Shown: positions 22,122 through 29,698 of the stretch, in pieces
How the letters are laid out: the number at the start of each line of letters is the position of its first letter
Position numbering within the stretch: position 1 is the first letter of the stretch
Notes under the pieces: generated by a model
The model's database searches: none
Seen by the model: the letters and a program-made list of their open reading frames with translations, nothing else
Told to the model about the DNA's origin: nothing
DNA from: an uncultured candidate division WPS-2 bacterium
GTDB lineage: Bacteria; Vulcanimicrobiota; Vulcanimicrobiia; Vulcanimicrobiales; Vulcanimicrobiaceae
Length of the DNA: 33,311 nt
Reading direction: 5' to 3'
NCBI GenBank assembly: GCA_937927945.1
Contig: CALEYW010000038.1
Span: 1 to 33,311 of the forward strand
Translations under genes and position numbers: made by a program

Positions 22122-23020
22122 CCGCGGCCATCGGACGGACGAGCGCCGCCGCCAGCGAACGCTGGTGGGTGATGACGCACGGCATCGGACGGCGCGACCG
22201 GCTTACGACTCGGCTTCTGGAAGCGACGGACATCGAGCCGCTCGACCTCGCGCTGCGCGCGGCATACGGCTTCGAACAGTCACACGCGGCGCGCTTGCGC
22301 TCGTACTTGGACACTCCGGCGGTCGCGACGTTCGTCGCCGCCGAGGGCGACGCGCCGCTGGGGTGCGTGTTCGGGATCGACTACCGCAACGCGGCCTACG
22401 TTTCTTTCATGGGTGTCGACCCGCGCGCGCAAGGCCGCGGCATCGGGCGCGCGTTGCTCGAGGCGCTCATCTCCTGGTCGGACGAGTGCGGCATCGACTC
22501 GCTGCACCTCGATGCGACCCCGGCGGGCGAGCCGCTCTACGCGCGCGCGGGGTTCGTCGACGACGGCGAGACCGTCGTGTTCACCCGCCCCGCGACACCC
22601 GGGAGCACGTCCGTCGCGCCGCCTCCCGCGACCGAAGCCCAGCGCAGCGCAATGCTCGCGCGAGACCGCGTGGCGTTCGGCGCCGATCGCCGATCCGTGC
22701 TCGAGCCGCTGTTCGAATGCCCCGACAACCACGTCATCGCGGGCGACGACGGCTCCTACGCGGTCGCGCAGCCGGAGACGATCGGCCCCCTCATCGCGAG
22801 CGACGCCGTACGCGCTGGGGAGCTGCTCGACGCGGCACTCGCGGCGCGGCCCGACGTCGCGCTGCGCGTCTGCGTCCCGACGCAGCAGCCGGCTGCGGCG
22901 CGGCTCTTGATCGCGCGCGGATTCACCGCCGGCCGGCGGTTGCGCCACATGGTGCGCGGCGCGCGCCTAGCGGCCGACGAAACCGCGCTCTGGGCCCGGA
23001 TCAACCTCGGCCAAGGCTGA
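22118..23020 (+). CDS. Two-domain GNAT-family N-acetyltransferase
   Basis: The protein has 300 residues from the GTG at 22118, which overlaps the transporter stop (GTGA); an ATG at 22172 would remove 18 residues. The first domain carries the acetyl-CoA loop VDPRAQGRGIGRALLEALI and the following LHLDATPAGEPLYARAGFVDDGE, typical of GNAT enzymes. The second half (AMLARDRVAFGADR ... LRVCVPTQQPAAARLLIARGFT) resembles a degenerate second GNAT domain without the glycine loop. Co-expression with a drug pump under HxlR control suggests acetylation of the same toxic compound, but the substrate is unknown. Confidence 0.87.
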   Translation: MTAAIGRTSAAASERWWVMTHGIGRRDRLTTRLLEATDIEPLDLALRAAYGFEQSHAARLRSYLDTPAVATFVAAEGDAPLGCVFGIDYRNAAYVSFMGVDPRAQGRGIGRALLEALISWSDECGIDSLHLDATPAGEPLYARAGFVDDGETVVFTRPATPGSTSVAPPPATEAQRSAMLARDRVAFGADRRSVLEPLFECPDNHVIAGDDGSYAVAQPETIGPLIASDAVRAGELLDAALAARPDVALRVCVPTQQPAAARLLIARGFTAGRRLRHMVRGARLAADETALWARINLGQG

Positions 23021-23040
23021 GCGACATTTCGCGCCCGCTT

Positions 23041-23499
23041 CTAGATCGCATACGGCCGCGCGACCATCAGCGTCACGAGCAAGACGAACATTGCGGCGAA
23101 GGCGATCGCGATCCACGTCGCTGTGCGCGCCGCGTCTTCGCCCGCGAACGTAGCGCCCGTCTCTGCGGCTCGCAGATGGCGCAAATGGAATGGGACCGCG
23201 ACGGCACCCTGAAGCGCGAGTCCGACCACGATGACGACGTAGGTCACGATGAGCCACGGTGCGGATCCGGGCAGGTGCAACGCAACGAGGGTTGCGATCC
23301 CGAGCAGCACGCCGACGCCGAGCAGCGGACCGAAAAGACGTTCGATCGTGACGACGGCCCCGAACGCGGCGGCCGTCGACTGCGCCTCCTGCCGGCGCGC
23401 CACGACCGCGAGCGCGAAGTTCGCGACGATCAGCCCGCTATAGCCGAGCGTCGTGCAGATGACGTGGGCGGCGATGAGCAGGCTCGATGGCGTCGTCAT
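23041..23499 (-). CDS. DUF2269-like four-helix integral membrane protein
   Basis: The protein has 152 residues. Four hydrophobic segments are visible at about residues 5-30, 50-75, 80-105 and 127-150. The sequence (HVICTTLGYSGLIVANFALAV, ... GVGVLLGIATLVAL, ... VTYVVIVVGLALQGAV) resembles small predicted membrane proteins of the DUF2269 group. Function is unknown. It is divergent from the TetR gene, with the double operator in between, and is therefore the most likely direct target of that repressor. Confidence 0.68.
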   Translation of the reverse strand: MTTPSSLLIAAHVICTTLGYSGLIVANFALAVVARRQEAQSTAAAFGAVVTIERLFGPLLGVGVLLGIATLVALHLPGSAPWLIVTYVVIVVGLALQGAVAVPFHLRHLRAAETGATFAGEDAARTATWIAIAFAAMFVLLVTLMVARPYAI

Positions 23500-23514
23500 G
23501 CTGTTCTCCCGAAC

Positions 23515-23547
23515 ATGAGCACTTGCTCATTATGAGCAGGTGCTCAT
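23515..23547. promoter_or_regulatory. Tandem pair of ATGAGCA-N2-TGCTCAT operators
   Basis: Site 1 is 23515-23530 (ATGAGCACTTGCTCAT) and site 2 is 23532-23547 (ATGAGCAGGTGCTCAT). Both have perfect 7-bp arms, and they are separated by one base. They occupy the gap between the divergent membrane-protein and TetR genes and are a classic autoregulated TetR arrangement. Confidence 0.88.
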
Positions 23548-23575
23548 TCTCGCACGGTAAAAGAGGCATGTCAAG

Positions 23576-24172
23576 ATGGACAGGCGCGATGAGTTCCTGG
23601 ATGCTGCGGAACGCGTGCTGCGCAAACGAGGGCTCTCCGGGACGACCACACGCGCGATCACGACGGAAGTCGGGTGCGCGGAAGGCACGCTGTATCGCTA
23701 TTTCGCGGGTCGCGCCGAGTTGTTTCTCGCACTGTTCGAACGTCGCTTGATCGCCGCACTTCCAGCCCTGCAGCGCCTGCCCGAGCTTGCGGAACGCCCC
23801 GATCCGCAAGCGGTCCTGCTGAACGTGTGCCTGGAGTTCTTACGCTTCCATCGCGAGAACGCGGCCTTTCTCGCCGGACTTTTTGCCGAGCCGGACCTGC
23901 TCAAGAAATATCGCGCGCTGATCTTGCGCAAACACGACGCACCGCGCGTCTCACCGCCGCTGCTCAAGTACGTGCGGCACCAACAACGTGCCGGGAGAAT
24001 CGCAACGGATGCCGATCCGGCGGTGATCACCGAGGCCCTGCTCGGCACGTGCTTTGCGCGCGCGTTTCACGACCTGATGTTCGACGATCAGCCGACGGAA
24101 GCGGCCGACCGAAAATTCCTCGCGGCACTCATCAGCTCGCTCATGCGGACGGAGCGCGGACTCGCAGGCTAG
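23576..24172 (+). CDS. TetR/AcrR-family transcriptional regulator
   Basis: The protein has 198 residues. The N-terminal DNA-binding domain is typical: RRDEFLDAAERVLRKRGLSGTTTRAITTEVGCAEGTLYRYFAGRAELF. The C-terminal ligand domain (residues ~55-198) is helical, with the LLKYVRHQQRAGRIATDADPAVITEALLGTCF segment common in AcrR-like proteins. It should bind the two palindromes just upstream and, by sequence identity, the site before the SDR gene. Its 3' end overlaps the convergent tupC gene by 32 bases. Confidence 0.93.
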   Translation: MDRRDEFLDAAERVLRKRGLSGTTTRAITTEVGCAEGTLYRYFAGRAELFLALFERRLIAALPALQRLPELAERPDPQAVLLNVCLEFLRFHRENAAFLAGLFAEPDLLKKYRALILRKHDAPRVSPPLLKYVRHQQRAGRIATDADPAVITEALLGTCFARAFHDLMFDDQPTEAADRKFLAALISSLMRTERGLAG

Positions 24173-24833
24173 CCTCGGCGATCAGCGCCTCGACGTACGC
24201 GTCTCCCGCCGTGCGCAGCGATGCGACGGGGCCGGCGTGCACCACACATCCCTCACGCAGCACGACGGCGTCGCCGCACAAGGACACGGCGTCCGCGAGC
24301 GACGAGGTTGCGATGGCGAGCGCGCATCCGCTCCGCGCGACGTACGCGGCGACGAGCGCCCGCAAGGCCGGCCGCGCGTCGGCATCGACGTTGGCGAACG
24401 GCTCGTCGAGCAGCAGCACGTGCGGCTCGGCGACGAGCGCGCGCGCCAGCGCAAGGCGCTGCCGCTGGCCGGTCGAAAGCGTGCGCGCGTCGGCCTCCGC
24501 CGCCGCTTCGAGTCCGACGTCGTGCAGCGCCGCCTGCGCGGCGTTGCGAGCCTGCGCGGGCGAACCTCCGAGAACCGACGCCGCGATCACCGCGACGTTC
24601 CACCACGTGCTGCCGCGCAGCACCGCCGGCCGCGCGAAGACCGCGGCCGCGCGCGCCGGGCGCTCGACGTCACCGTGCGCCGGTATCAAGCCCTGCAGCG
24701 CCAGCAGCAGCGTCGTCTTCCCGGCGCCGTTCGGGCCCAGCACGGCCGTACCGCGCGCGTCGGCCGCGAACGTCGCGACGTCGAGGACGAACGCTCCGCG
24801 CCGCGCTACGAGACCGCGCGCGATCACGCCCAT
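24141..24833 (-). CDS. tupC: Tungstate-type ABC transporter, ATP-binding protein
   Basis: The protein has 230 residues from the ATG at 24833, overlapping the permease gene by 10 bases. It has the Walker A motif GPNGAGKTT (from residue 33), the ABC signature LSTGQRQRLALARAL, and Walker B VLLLDEPFANVD. The protein is short and lacks the C-terminal regulatory domain of ModC, which is usual for TupC. The H-loop His is not obvious: the expected position reads AIATSSLADA, where TSS replaces the usual T(S/H)D/H, so hydrolysis may be weakened. The role rests on operon context with tupA and tupB. Confidence 0.85.
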   Translation of the reverse strand: MGVIARGLVARRGAFVLDVATFAADARGTAVLGPNGAGKTTLLLALQGLIPAHGDVERPARAAAVFARPAVLRGSTWWNVAVIAASVLGGSPAQARNAAQAALHDVGLEAAAEADARTLSTGQRQRLALARALVAEPHVLLLDEPFANVDADARPALRALVAAYVARSGCALAIATSSLADAVSLCGDAVVLREGCVVHAGPVASLRTAGDAYVEALIAEASLRVRAPSA

Positions 24834-25453
24834 CGGCGCTGCAGCGTCATGGCGACCCCCGCGGCGACTGCCATGATGCCGAGCAGCACCGCGACCGACG
24901 CGAACGCCGCGCCGAACTCGCCTTTCCCCACCGACAGCATGGTGTCCGTCGTCAGCACGCGCGTTTGCCCTTCGATGTTTCCGCCGGTCATCTGCGCCGC
25001 GCCGACCTCGGCCAGCGCGCGGCCGAAGCCGGCCAGGAGCGCTGCGGCGAGCCCCGGTGCGACCTCTCGCGCGAGCAGTCCGAACCGCTGCCGGGTGGGA
25101 ACGCCGAGGCCGGCCAGCTGCAATGCGAGCGTCGTATCGGCCGTGCGCAGCGCGACGACCGCCAGCGTCCCGACGAGCGGGATGACGATGACGGTCTGCG
25201 CGACCGCCATCGCCGTCGGCGTGTAGAGCAGGTCGAGCACACCGAACGGTCCGCTGCGCCAGAACGCGAACGCGACGGCGAGGCCGACCGCGACGGGCGG
25301 CAGTCCCAAGCCCGCGGTGAACAGCGCGAGCAGCACCATCCTCCAGCGCGACGCGCCGTGCACGATCCAAACGGCGCCCGGTATCGCGAAGGTCGCGGCG
25401 ACCACCGTCGCGACCGCCGAAATCGCGAGCGACAGCGCCGCGATTCCGACCAA
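24824..25453 (-). CDS. tupB: Tungstate-type ABC transporter, permease
   Basis: The protein has 209 residues with about five membrane segments. It has the permease EAA-like loop AREVAPGLAAALLAGFGRALAEVGAAQMTGG, as in ModB/TupB families, and the following NIEGQTRVLTTDTML typical of TupB. The start is a TTG at 25453, one base after the TGA of tupA. No better in-frame start exists, which implies translational coupling. Confidence 0.88.
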   Translation of the reverse strand: MVGIAALSLAISAVATVVAATFAIPGAVWIVHGASRWRMVLLALFTAGLGLPPVAVGLAVAFAFWRSGPFGVLDLLYTPTAMAVAQTVIVIPLVGTLAVVALRTADTTLALQLAGLGVPTRQRFGLLAREVAPGLAAALLAGFGRALAEVGAAQMTGGNIEGQTRVLTTDTMLSVGKGEFGAAFASVAVLLGIMAVAAGVAMTLQRRWA

Positions 25454-25454
25454 A

Positions 25455-26279
25455 TCAGCGCTCCGCGCCGGCGTCGGGCGTGAACAGCGGCCGGCCGAAC
25501 CGCTCGCGGCCGTAGGTCCCGATGATGCCTTGACCGGCCGGCGACGTCACGAACGCTGCGAACGCGCGCGCACCCGGCTCGTTCGCGACCCGGCCTTCCA
25601 ACGGTTTGACGACGATGACGTGATAGATGTTGCGCAGGTCGCGCACGTCCTCCACCAGCGGCACGATGGCGAGCGTCGCACGCTGCGAGAGGAACGTTCC
25701 GTCGTCGGTCAACGCGTACGCATTCTTTTGCGAGGCGACGTGCAGCGTGTCGGCCATGCCGCTGCCCGTTTTCACGTACCACGCCGCCGCCGGCGTCACC
25801 GCCGCGGCCTTCCACAGGGCCAGCTCTTTGATGTTCGTTCCGGAGTCGTCGGCGCGTGAGACGAAGGGAGCACCGGCGCGTGCGATCGCGGCGAAGGCCG
25901 CCTGCGCGCTGGCCGCACCGTGCACGTGAGCGGGATCGGCGGCCGGCCCGACGACGATGAACGCATTGTGCATGACGAGCGCGCGAGCGAGGCCGCGACC
26001 CTTCGTCATGTAGGCCTCCTCGGCGCTCGGCGCGTGCACGAGCAGCACGTCGGCGTCACCCCGCTCACCCATCGCGAGGGCGGCGCCCGTACCGACCGCG
26101 ATCGTTTTGACCTGGTATCCGGACGCGTGCTCGAACGCGGGAACGAGCACGTCGAGCAGGCCGGTGTCCTGCGTGCTCGTCGTCGTCGCGAGAACGACCG
26201 ACGGCGCGGCGTACGCTGCCGGCGACTGGAGGAAGAAGCAGAGGACGAGCAGGAGCGAAGCGGCACGACGGAACATCAT
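25455..26279 (-). CDS. tupA: Tungstate-type ABC transporter, substrate-binding protein
   Basis: The protein has 274 residues. A signal peptide is clear (hydrophobic SLLLVLCFFL, cleavage likely after AYAA). The mature protein begins with the TupA hallmark LATTTSTQDTGLLDVLVPAFE, then VGTGAALAMGERGDADVLLVHAPSAEE and HNAFIVVGPAADP. The oxyanion-binding Thr/Ser residues of the TTTS segment are present. The protein captures tungstate (possibly molybdate) in the periplasm for the TupBC transporter. The gene begins 37 bases after dnaJ in the same direction, so read-through from the chaperone operon is likely. Confidence 0.92.
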   Translation of the reverse strand: MMFRRAASLLLVLCFFLQSPAAYAAPSVVLATTTSTQDTGLLDVLVPAFEHASGYQVKTIAVGTGAALAMGERGDADVLLVHAPSAEEAYMTKGRGLARALVMHNAFIVVGPAADPAHVHGAASAQAAFAAIARAGAPFVSRADDSGTNIKELALWKAAAVTPAAAWYVKTGSGMADTLHVASQKNAYALTDDGTFLSQRATLAIVPLVEDVRDLRNIYHVIVVKPLEGRVANEPGARAFAAFVTSPAGQGIIGTYGRERFGRPLFTPDAGAER

Positions 26280-26316
26280 GCGCCACCGTTGGACCCGACC
26301 CGAGCGAGTCCCCGCT

Positions 26317-27297
26317 TTACGGCTGGTCGCCGGGCCGCAGCGCGGCGAGTTCGCGGAACAGCGTGCGTTCCTGCTCGCCGAGGTTCTGCGGAAGGCGGGC
26401 GATCACGCGGACGTATTCGTCGCCGGAGCCGCCGTCTTGCCGGGGCATCCCTTTGCCGGGAAGCCGCAGCAACTGCTCGTTCTGGGTTCCCGGCGGGATG
26501 CGCATCTGCACGGCGCCCGTCATCGTCGGAACGCGAACCTCGCCGCCGAGCACCAGATCGTACGCGCGCACCGGAAGCTCGACGTTGAGATCGTCACCGA
26601 ACCGCTCGAACGTCGGGTCCTCCTGCACGTGAACGGTGAGGTAGAGATCGCCGGGTGGGCCGCCGTGCATCCCGCGGCCGCCCTGGCCGAGGAGGCGCAG
26701 CCGCTGACCGTCACGCACGCCGCGCGGGATGCGCACCTCGAGCGTCTTGGTGGTGGTGACCCGTCCGGTGCCGTGACACGTCGGACAGATGCGCCGCTGC
26801 ACCACACCGGTGCCGCCGCACGTCGGGCACACGTCGTCGAGCTGGAGCGAGACGCTCTTCGTCCCGCCGACGTACGCGTCGCGCAACGACACCTCGATCG
26901 AGCCTTCGAGATCGCCTCCGCGGCGCGGCACGTCGGTGAACGTGGTCGAATGCCGGCCGGCCCCGGAAAAGAACGTCTCGAAGAAGTCGGAGAACCCGTC
27001 GCCGGCGTACTCGCTGCCGAACGGCGCGCGGTGCGGCTGCTGATGTTCGGCCTGATCGGACGCGCGCTGCCAATCGCGTCCCAGCGCGTCGTACTTCTTG
27101 CGCTTCTCGGGGTCGCCGAGGACCTCGTAGGCCTCCTGGATCTCCTTGAACTTCTCTTCGGCCGCTTCTACGTCGTTTGGGTTGGCGTCGGGATGCCACT
27201 TGCGCGCCAGCTTGCGATACGCCGCCTTGATCTCTTTTTCGGTCGTGTACTTCGGAACGCCGAGAATCTGGTAATACTCCTTGTAGCTGACCGGCAT
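26317..27297 (-). CDS. dnaJ: DnaJ-type co-chaperone with a reduced zinc-finger region
   Basis: The protein has 326 residues. The J domain is complete, with HPD at 35-37, followed by a Gly/Phe-rich segment (GDGFSDFFETFFSGAG). Only two CxxCxGxG motifs are present, CPTCGGTG at 157-164 and CPTCHGTG at 171-178, whereas DnaJ has four and CbpA has none. The C-terminal substrate-binding domains are normal (GDLYLTVHVQEDPTFERFGDDLNVELPV, MRIPPGTQNEQLLRLPGKGMP). It delivers unfolded proteins to DnaK and stimulates its ATPase. It follows grpE by 11 bases. Confidence 0.94.
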   Translation of the reverse strand: MPVSYKEYYQILGVPKYTTEKEIKAAYRKLARKWHPDANPNDVEAAEEKFKEIQEAYEVLGDPEKRKKYDALGRDWQRASDQAEHQQPHRAPFGSEYAGDGFSDFFETFFSGAGRHSTTFTDVPRRGGDLEGSIEVSLRDAYVGGTKSVSLQLDDVCPTCGGTGVVQRRICPTCHGTGRVTTTKTLEVRIPRGVRDGQRLRLLGQGGRGMHGGPPGDLYLTVHVQEDPTFERFGDDLNVELPVRAYDLVLGGEVRVPTMTGAVQMRIPPGTQNEQLLRLPGKGMPRQDGGSGDEYVRVIARLPQNLGEQERTLFRELAALRPGDQP

Positions 27298-27308
27298 CGC
27301 GCGGCAGG

Positions 27309-27791
27309 CTATGCGTTCTTCGAGACGAGGACGCGCGCGGGCCGGAGCAGTTCGTCGTCGACGAGGTATCCGCGCTGCACCTCGTCGAGCACCGTCTCGT
27401 CGGCGAGGTCGGGCGCGGGCCGCGTCCCGATCGCCTCGGCGACGTTCGGATCGAAGTGGGCTCCGGCACCGGCGGTCAGGACCGGCGTCACGCCTTCGCT
27501 TTCGAGCGCCGCCTCGAAGCCGCGCACCGTCGCCGCAAGGCCCGCGCGCAGTTCGTCCGAGTCTTCGTACCGCAGCGCGCGTTCGAGATTGTCCAAGACC
27601 GGGAGAAACTTCACCAGCACCCGCTTCTTCACGGCCCGCACGGCGTCGTCGGAGCGGCGCTGCAGGCGCTTCTTCGTGTTTTCGTTCTCGGCTACCGCGT
27701 AGAGATACTTCGCGCGAAAATCTTCCGCCGGCTCCGGTTCGGCGGGCGCTCGGGCCGATTCGGCCTGCGCTTCGGCCGGTTCGCGTTCCAC
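27309..27791 (-). CDS. grpE: GrpE nucleotide exchange factor
   Basis: The protein has 160 residues. An acidic Ala/Glu-rich N-terminus leads to the long helix (YLYAVAENENTKKRLQRRSDD), then FLPVLDNLERALR and the beta domain with the usual GVTPVL, FDPNVAEAIG and VLDEVQRGYLVDDELLRPARVLVSK. It releases ADP from DnaK. It is somewhat short at the N-terminus but complete in all conserved parts. It sits between dnaK (11 bases upstream) and dnaJ. Confidence 0.96.
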   Translation of the reverse strand: MEREPAEAQAESARAPAEPEPAEDFRAKYLYAVAENENTKKRLQRRSDDAVRAVKKRVLVKFLPVLDNLERALRYEDSDELRAGLAATVRGFEAALESEGVTPVLTAGAGAHFDPNVAEAIGTRPAPDLADETVLDEVQRGYLVDDELLRPARVLVSKNA

Positions 27792-27802
27792 TCGCCCGCC
27801 CG

Positions 27803-29665
27803 CTACGGGGTTTCCTTGAACTCGGCGTCGATCACGTCCTCGCCGCCGCTGCTCGGGCCGCCGCTGCTCGCTCCTGCGCCGGCGCCGTTGGAGGCGCCCG
27901 CCGCGCGCGACCCGCTGCCGCCGCCGGCGGCGGACGCTTGATACAAGGCCTCGCCCATCTTGTTCGCGGCCTCTTGCACTTGCGCCACCGCGCTCTTCAG
28001 CTGCTCCGCGGTTCCGTTCTCCGAGATGCGGCGCAGTTCCGCGAGCGACGATTCGACCTGGCTGCGCAAAGCCGGAAGGAGGCGATCGCCGGCGTCTGCG
28101 AGCGTCTTCTGTGTCGTATAGATGAGGCTCGACGCCTGGTTGCGGACTTCGGCTTCTTCCCTTTTGCGGCGATCTTCGGCGGCGTGCGCCTCAGCGTCGC
28201 GCACCATCCGGTCGATGTCGTCTTTGGAGAGATTGGTCGTTGCGGTGATCTCGATCTTCTGTTCTTTGCCGGTGCCGAGATCTTTCGCGCTGACGTTGAC
28301 GATGCCGTTGGCATCGATGTCGAAGGTGACCTCGATCTGCGGGACGCCGCGCGGGGCGGGCGGGATCCCTTCGAGCCGGAAGCGCGCGAGCGTCTTGTTG
28401 TCGGCCGCCATCTCACGCTCGCCTTGGACGACGTGGATGTCGACCGCGGTCTGACCGTCCTCGGCGGTGGTGAAGATCTCCGACTTGCGCGTCGGAATCG
28501 TGGTGTTGCGTTCGATCAGCTTGTGGGTGAGGCCGCCGACCGTCTCGATTCCGAGCGAGAGCGGGGTGACGTCGAGCAGGACGACGTCGCGTACCTCGCC
28601 GGAGAGCACGCCGGCTTGAATCGCCGCGCCGATTGCCACGACTTCGTCCGGATTCACCGACTGGTTCGGCTCTTTGCCGGTCAGTTTGCGGACCAGCTGC
28701 TGGATCGCCGGCATGCGCGTCGCGCCGCCGACCAGGATGACCTCGTTGATGTTGGCGGTATCGAGCTTCGCGTCGGCGATCGCGTTCTTGAAGGGCTGGA
28801 TGCAGCGCTCGGTGAGATCGGCGGTGAGCTCTTCGAACTTGGCGCGGGTGAGCGTGTACTCCAGGTGCTTCGGGCCCGTCGCGTCGGCGGTGATGAACGG
28901 CAGGTTGATGGTCGTCTGGACGACGCTGGAGAGTTCGATCTTGGCCTTCTCTGCGGCTTCCGTGAGTCGCTGCAGCGCCTGGCGGTCCGGGCTCAGATCG
29001 AATCCGTTCTCGCGGCGATACTATTCGACGAGCCACTGCACGATGCGCTGATCGTAGTCGTCGCCGCCGAGATGGGTGTCGCCGTTCGTCGACTTCACTT
29101 CGAAGAGACCGTCGCCGACTTCGAGGACGGAGACGTCGAACGTGCCTCCGCCCAAGTCCCAGACGAGGATCGTCTCGTGCGTCTTCTTGTCGAGACCGTA
29201 GGCGAGCGCGGCGGCCGTCGGTTCGTTGATGATCCGCAGGACCTCGAGGCCCGCGATCCGGCCGGCGTCCTTGGTCGCCTGACGCTGCGCGTCGTTGAAG
29301 TACGCCGGGACGGTCACGACGGCTTTGTTCACCCGCTCGCCCAGATACGTCGACGCGTCGTTCACCAGCTTTTGCAGGATCATCGCCGAGATCTCTTGCG
29401 GCGTGTAATCGCGCCCGTCGATCTTGACTTTGAAGTCGGTCCCCATGTGGCGCTTGATCGAGGCGATCGTGCGCTCAGGGTTCACGATCGCCTGACGCTT
29501 CGCCAATTGGCCGACGAGCCGTTCGCCGGTCTTGGTGAACGCGACGACCGACGGCGTCGTGCGGCTTCCTTCCGCGTTCGGAATGACGGTGGGCACCCCG
29601 CCTTCCATCACGGCGATCACGGAGTTCGTCGTGCCCAGGTCGATGCCGACAACGGGTGCTGCCAT
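27803..29665 (-). CDS. dnaK: DnaK (Hsp70), interrupted by an in-frame amber codon
   Basis: Reading through, the frame encodes about 620 residues, the normal length. It includes VGIDLGTTNSVIAVMEGG, VPAYFNDAQRQATKDAG, the DLGGGTFDVS phosphate loop, VILVGGATRMPAIQQL, LLDVTPLSLGIET, and a C-terminal Gly/Ala-rich tail ending in EDVIDAEFKETP. Codon 215 (29023-29021) is TAG where the family has Glu or similar: WLVE-stop-YRRENGFDLS. The frame is the same on both sides, so this is a single-base change, not an indel. The nearest downstream ATG that could restart translation is at 28714, deep in the nucleotide-binding domain, so the gene would not work unless the stop is suppressed. A base-call error in the contig is the simplest explanation for an otherwise intact essential-type gene. 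Confidence 0.93.
29021..29023 (-). other. In-frame TAG inside dnaK
   Basis: The - strand reads CTC GTC GAA TAG TAT CGC CGC GAG, with a conserved DnaK frame before and after. TAG is used as an ordinary stop in several other genes here (for example those ending at 1685, 16863, 20023 and 24172), so code reassignment is unlikely. Confidence 0.9.
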
Positions 29666-29698
29666 GAGAAGTCCCTTTCGATCGCGGCGGATGCCGCG

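Noticed and set aside
29021..29023. Amber recoding (reassigned TAG) as an explanation for the dnaK interruption
   Set aside because: Several intact genes in this window end in TAG at the expected place, so TAG still works as a stop.
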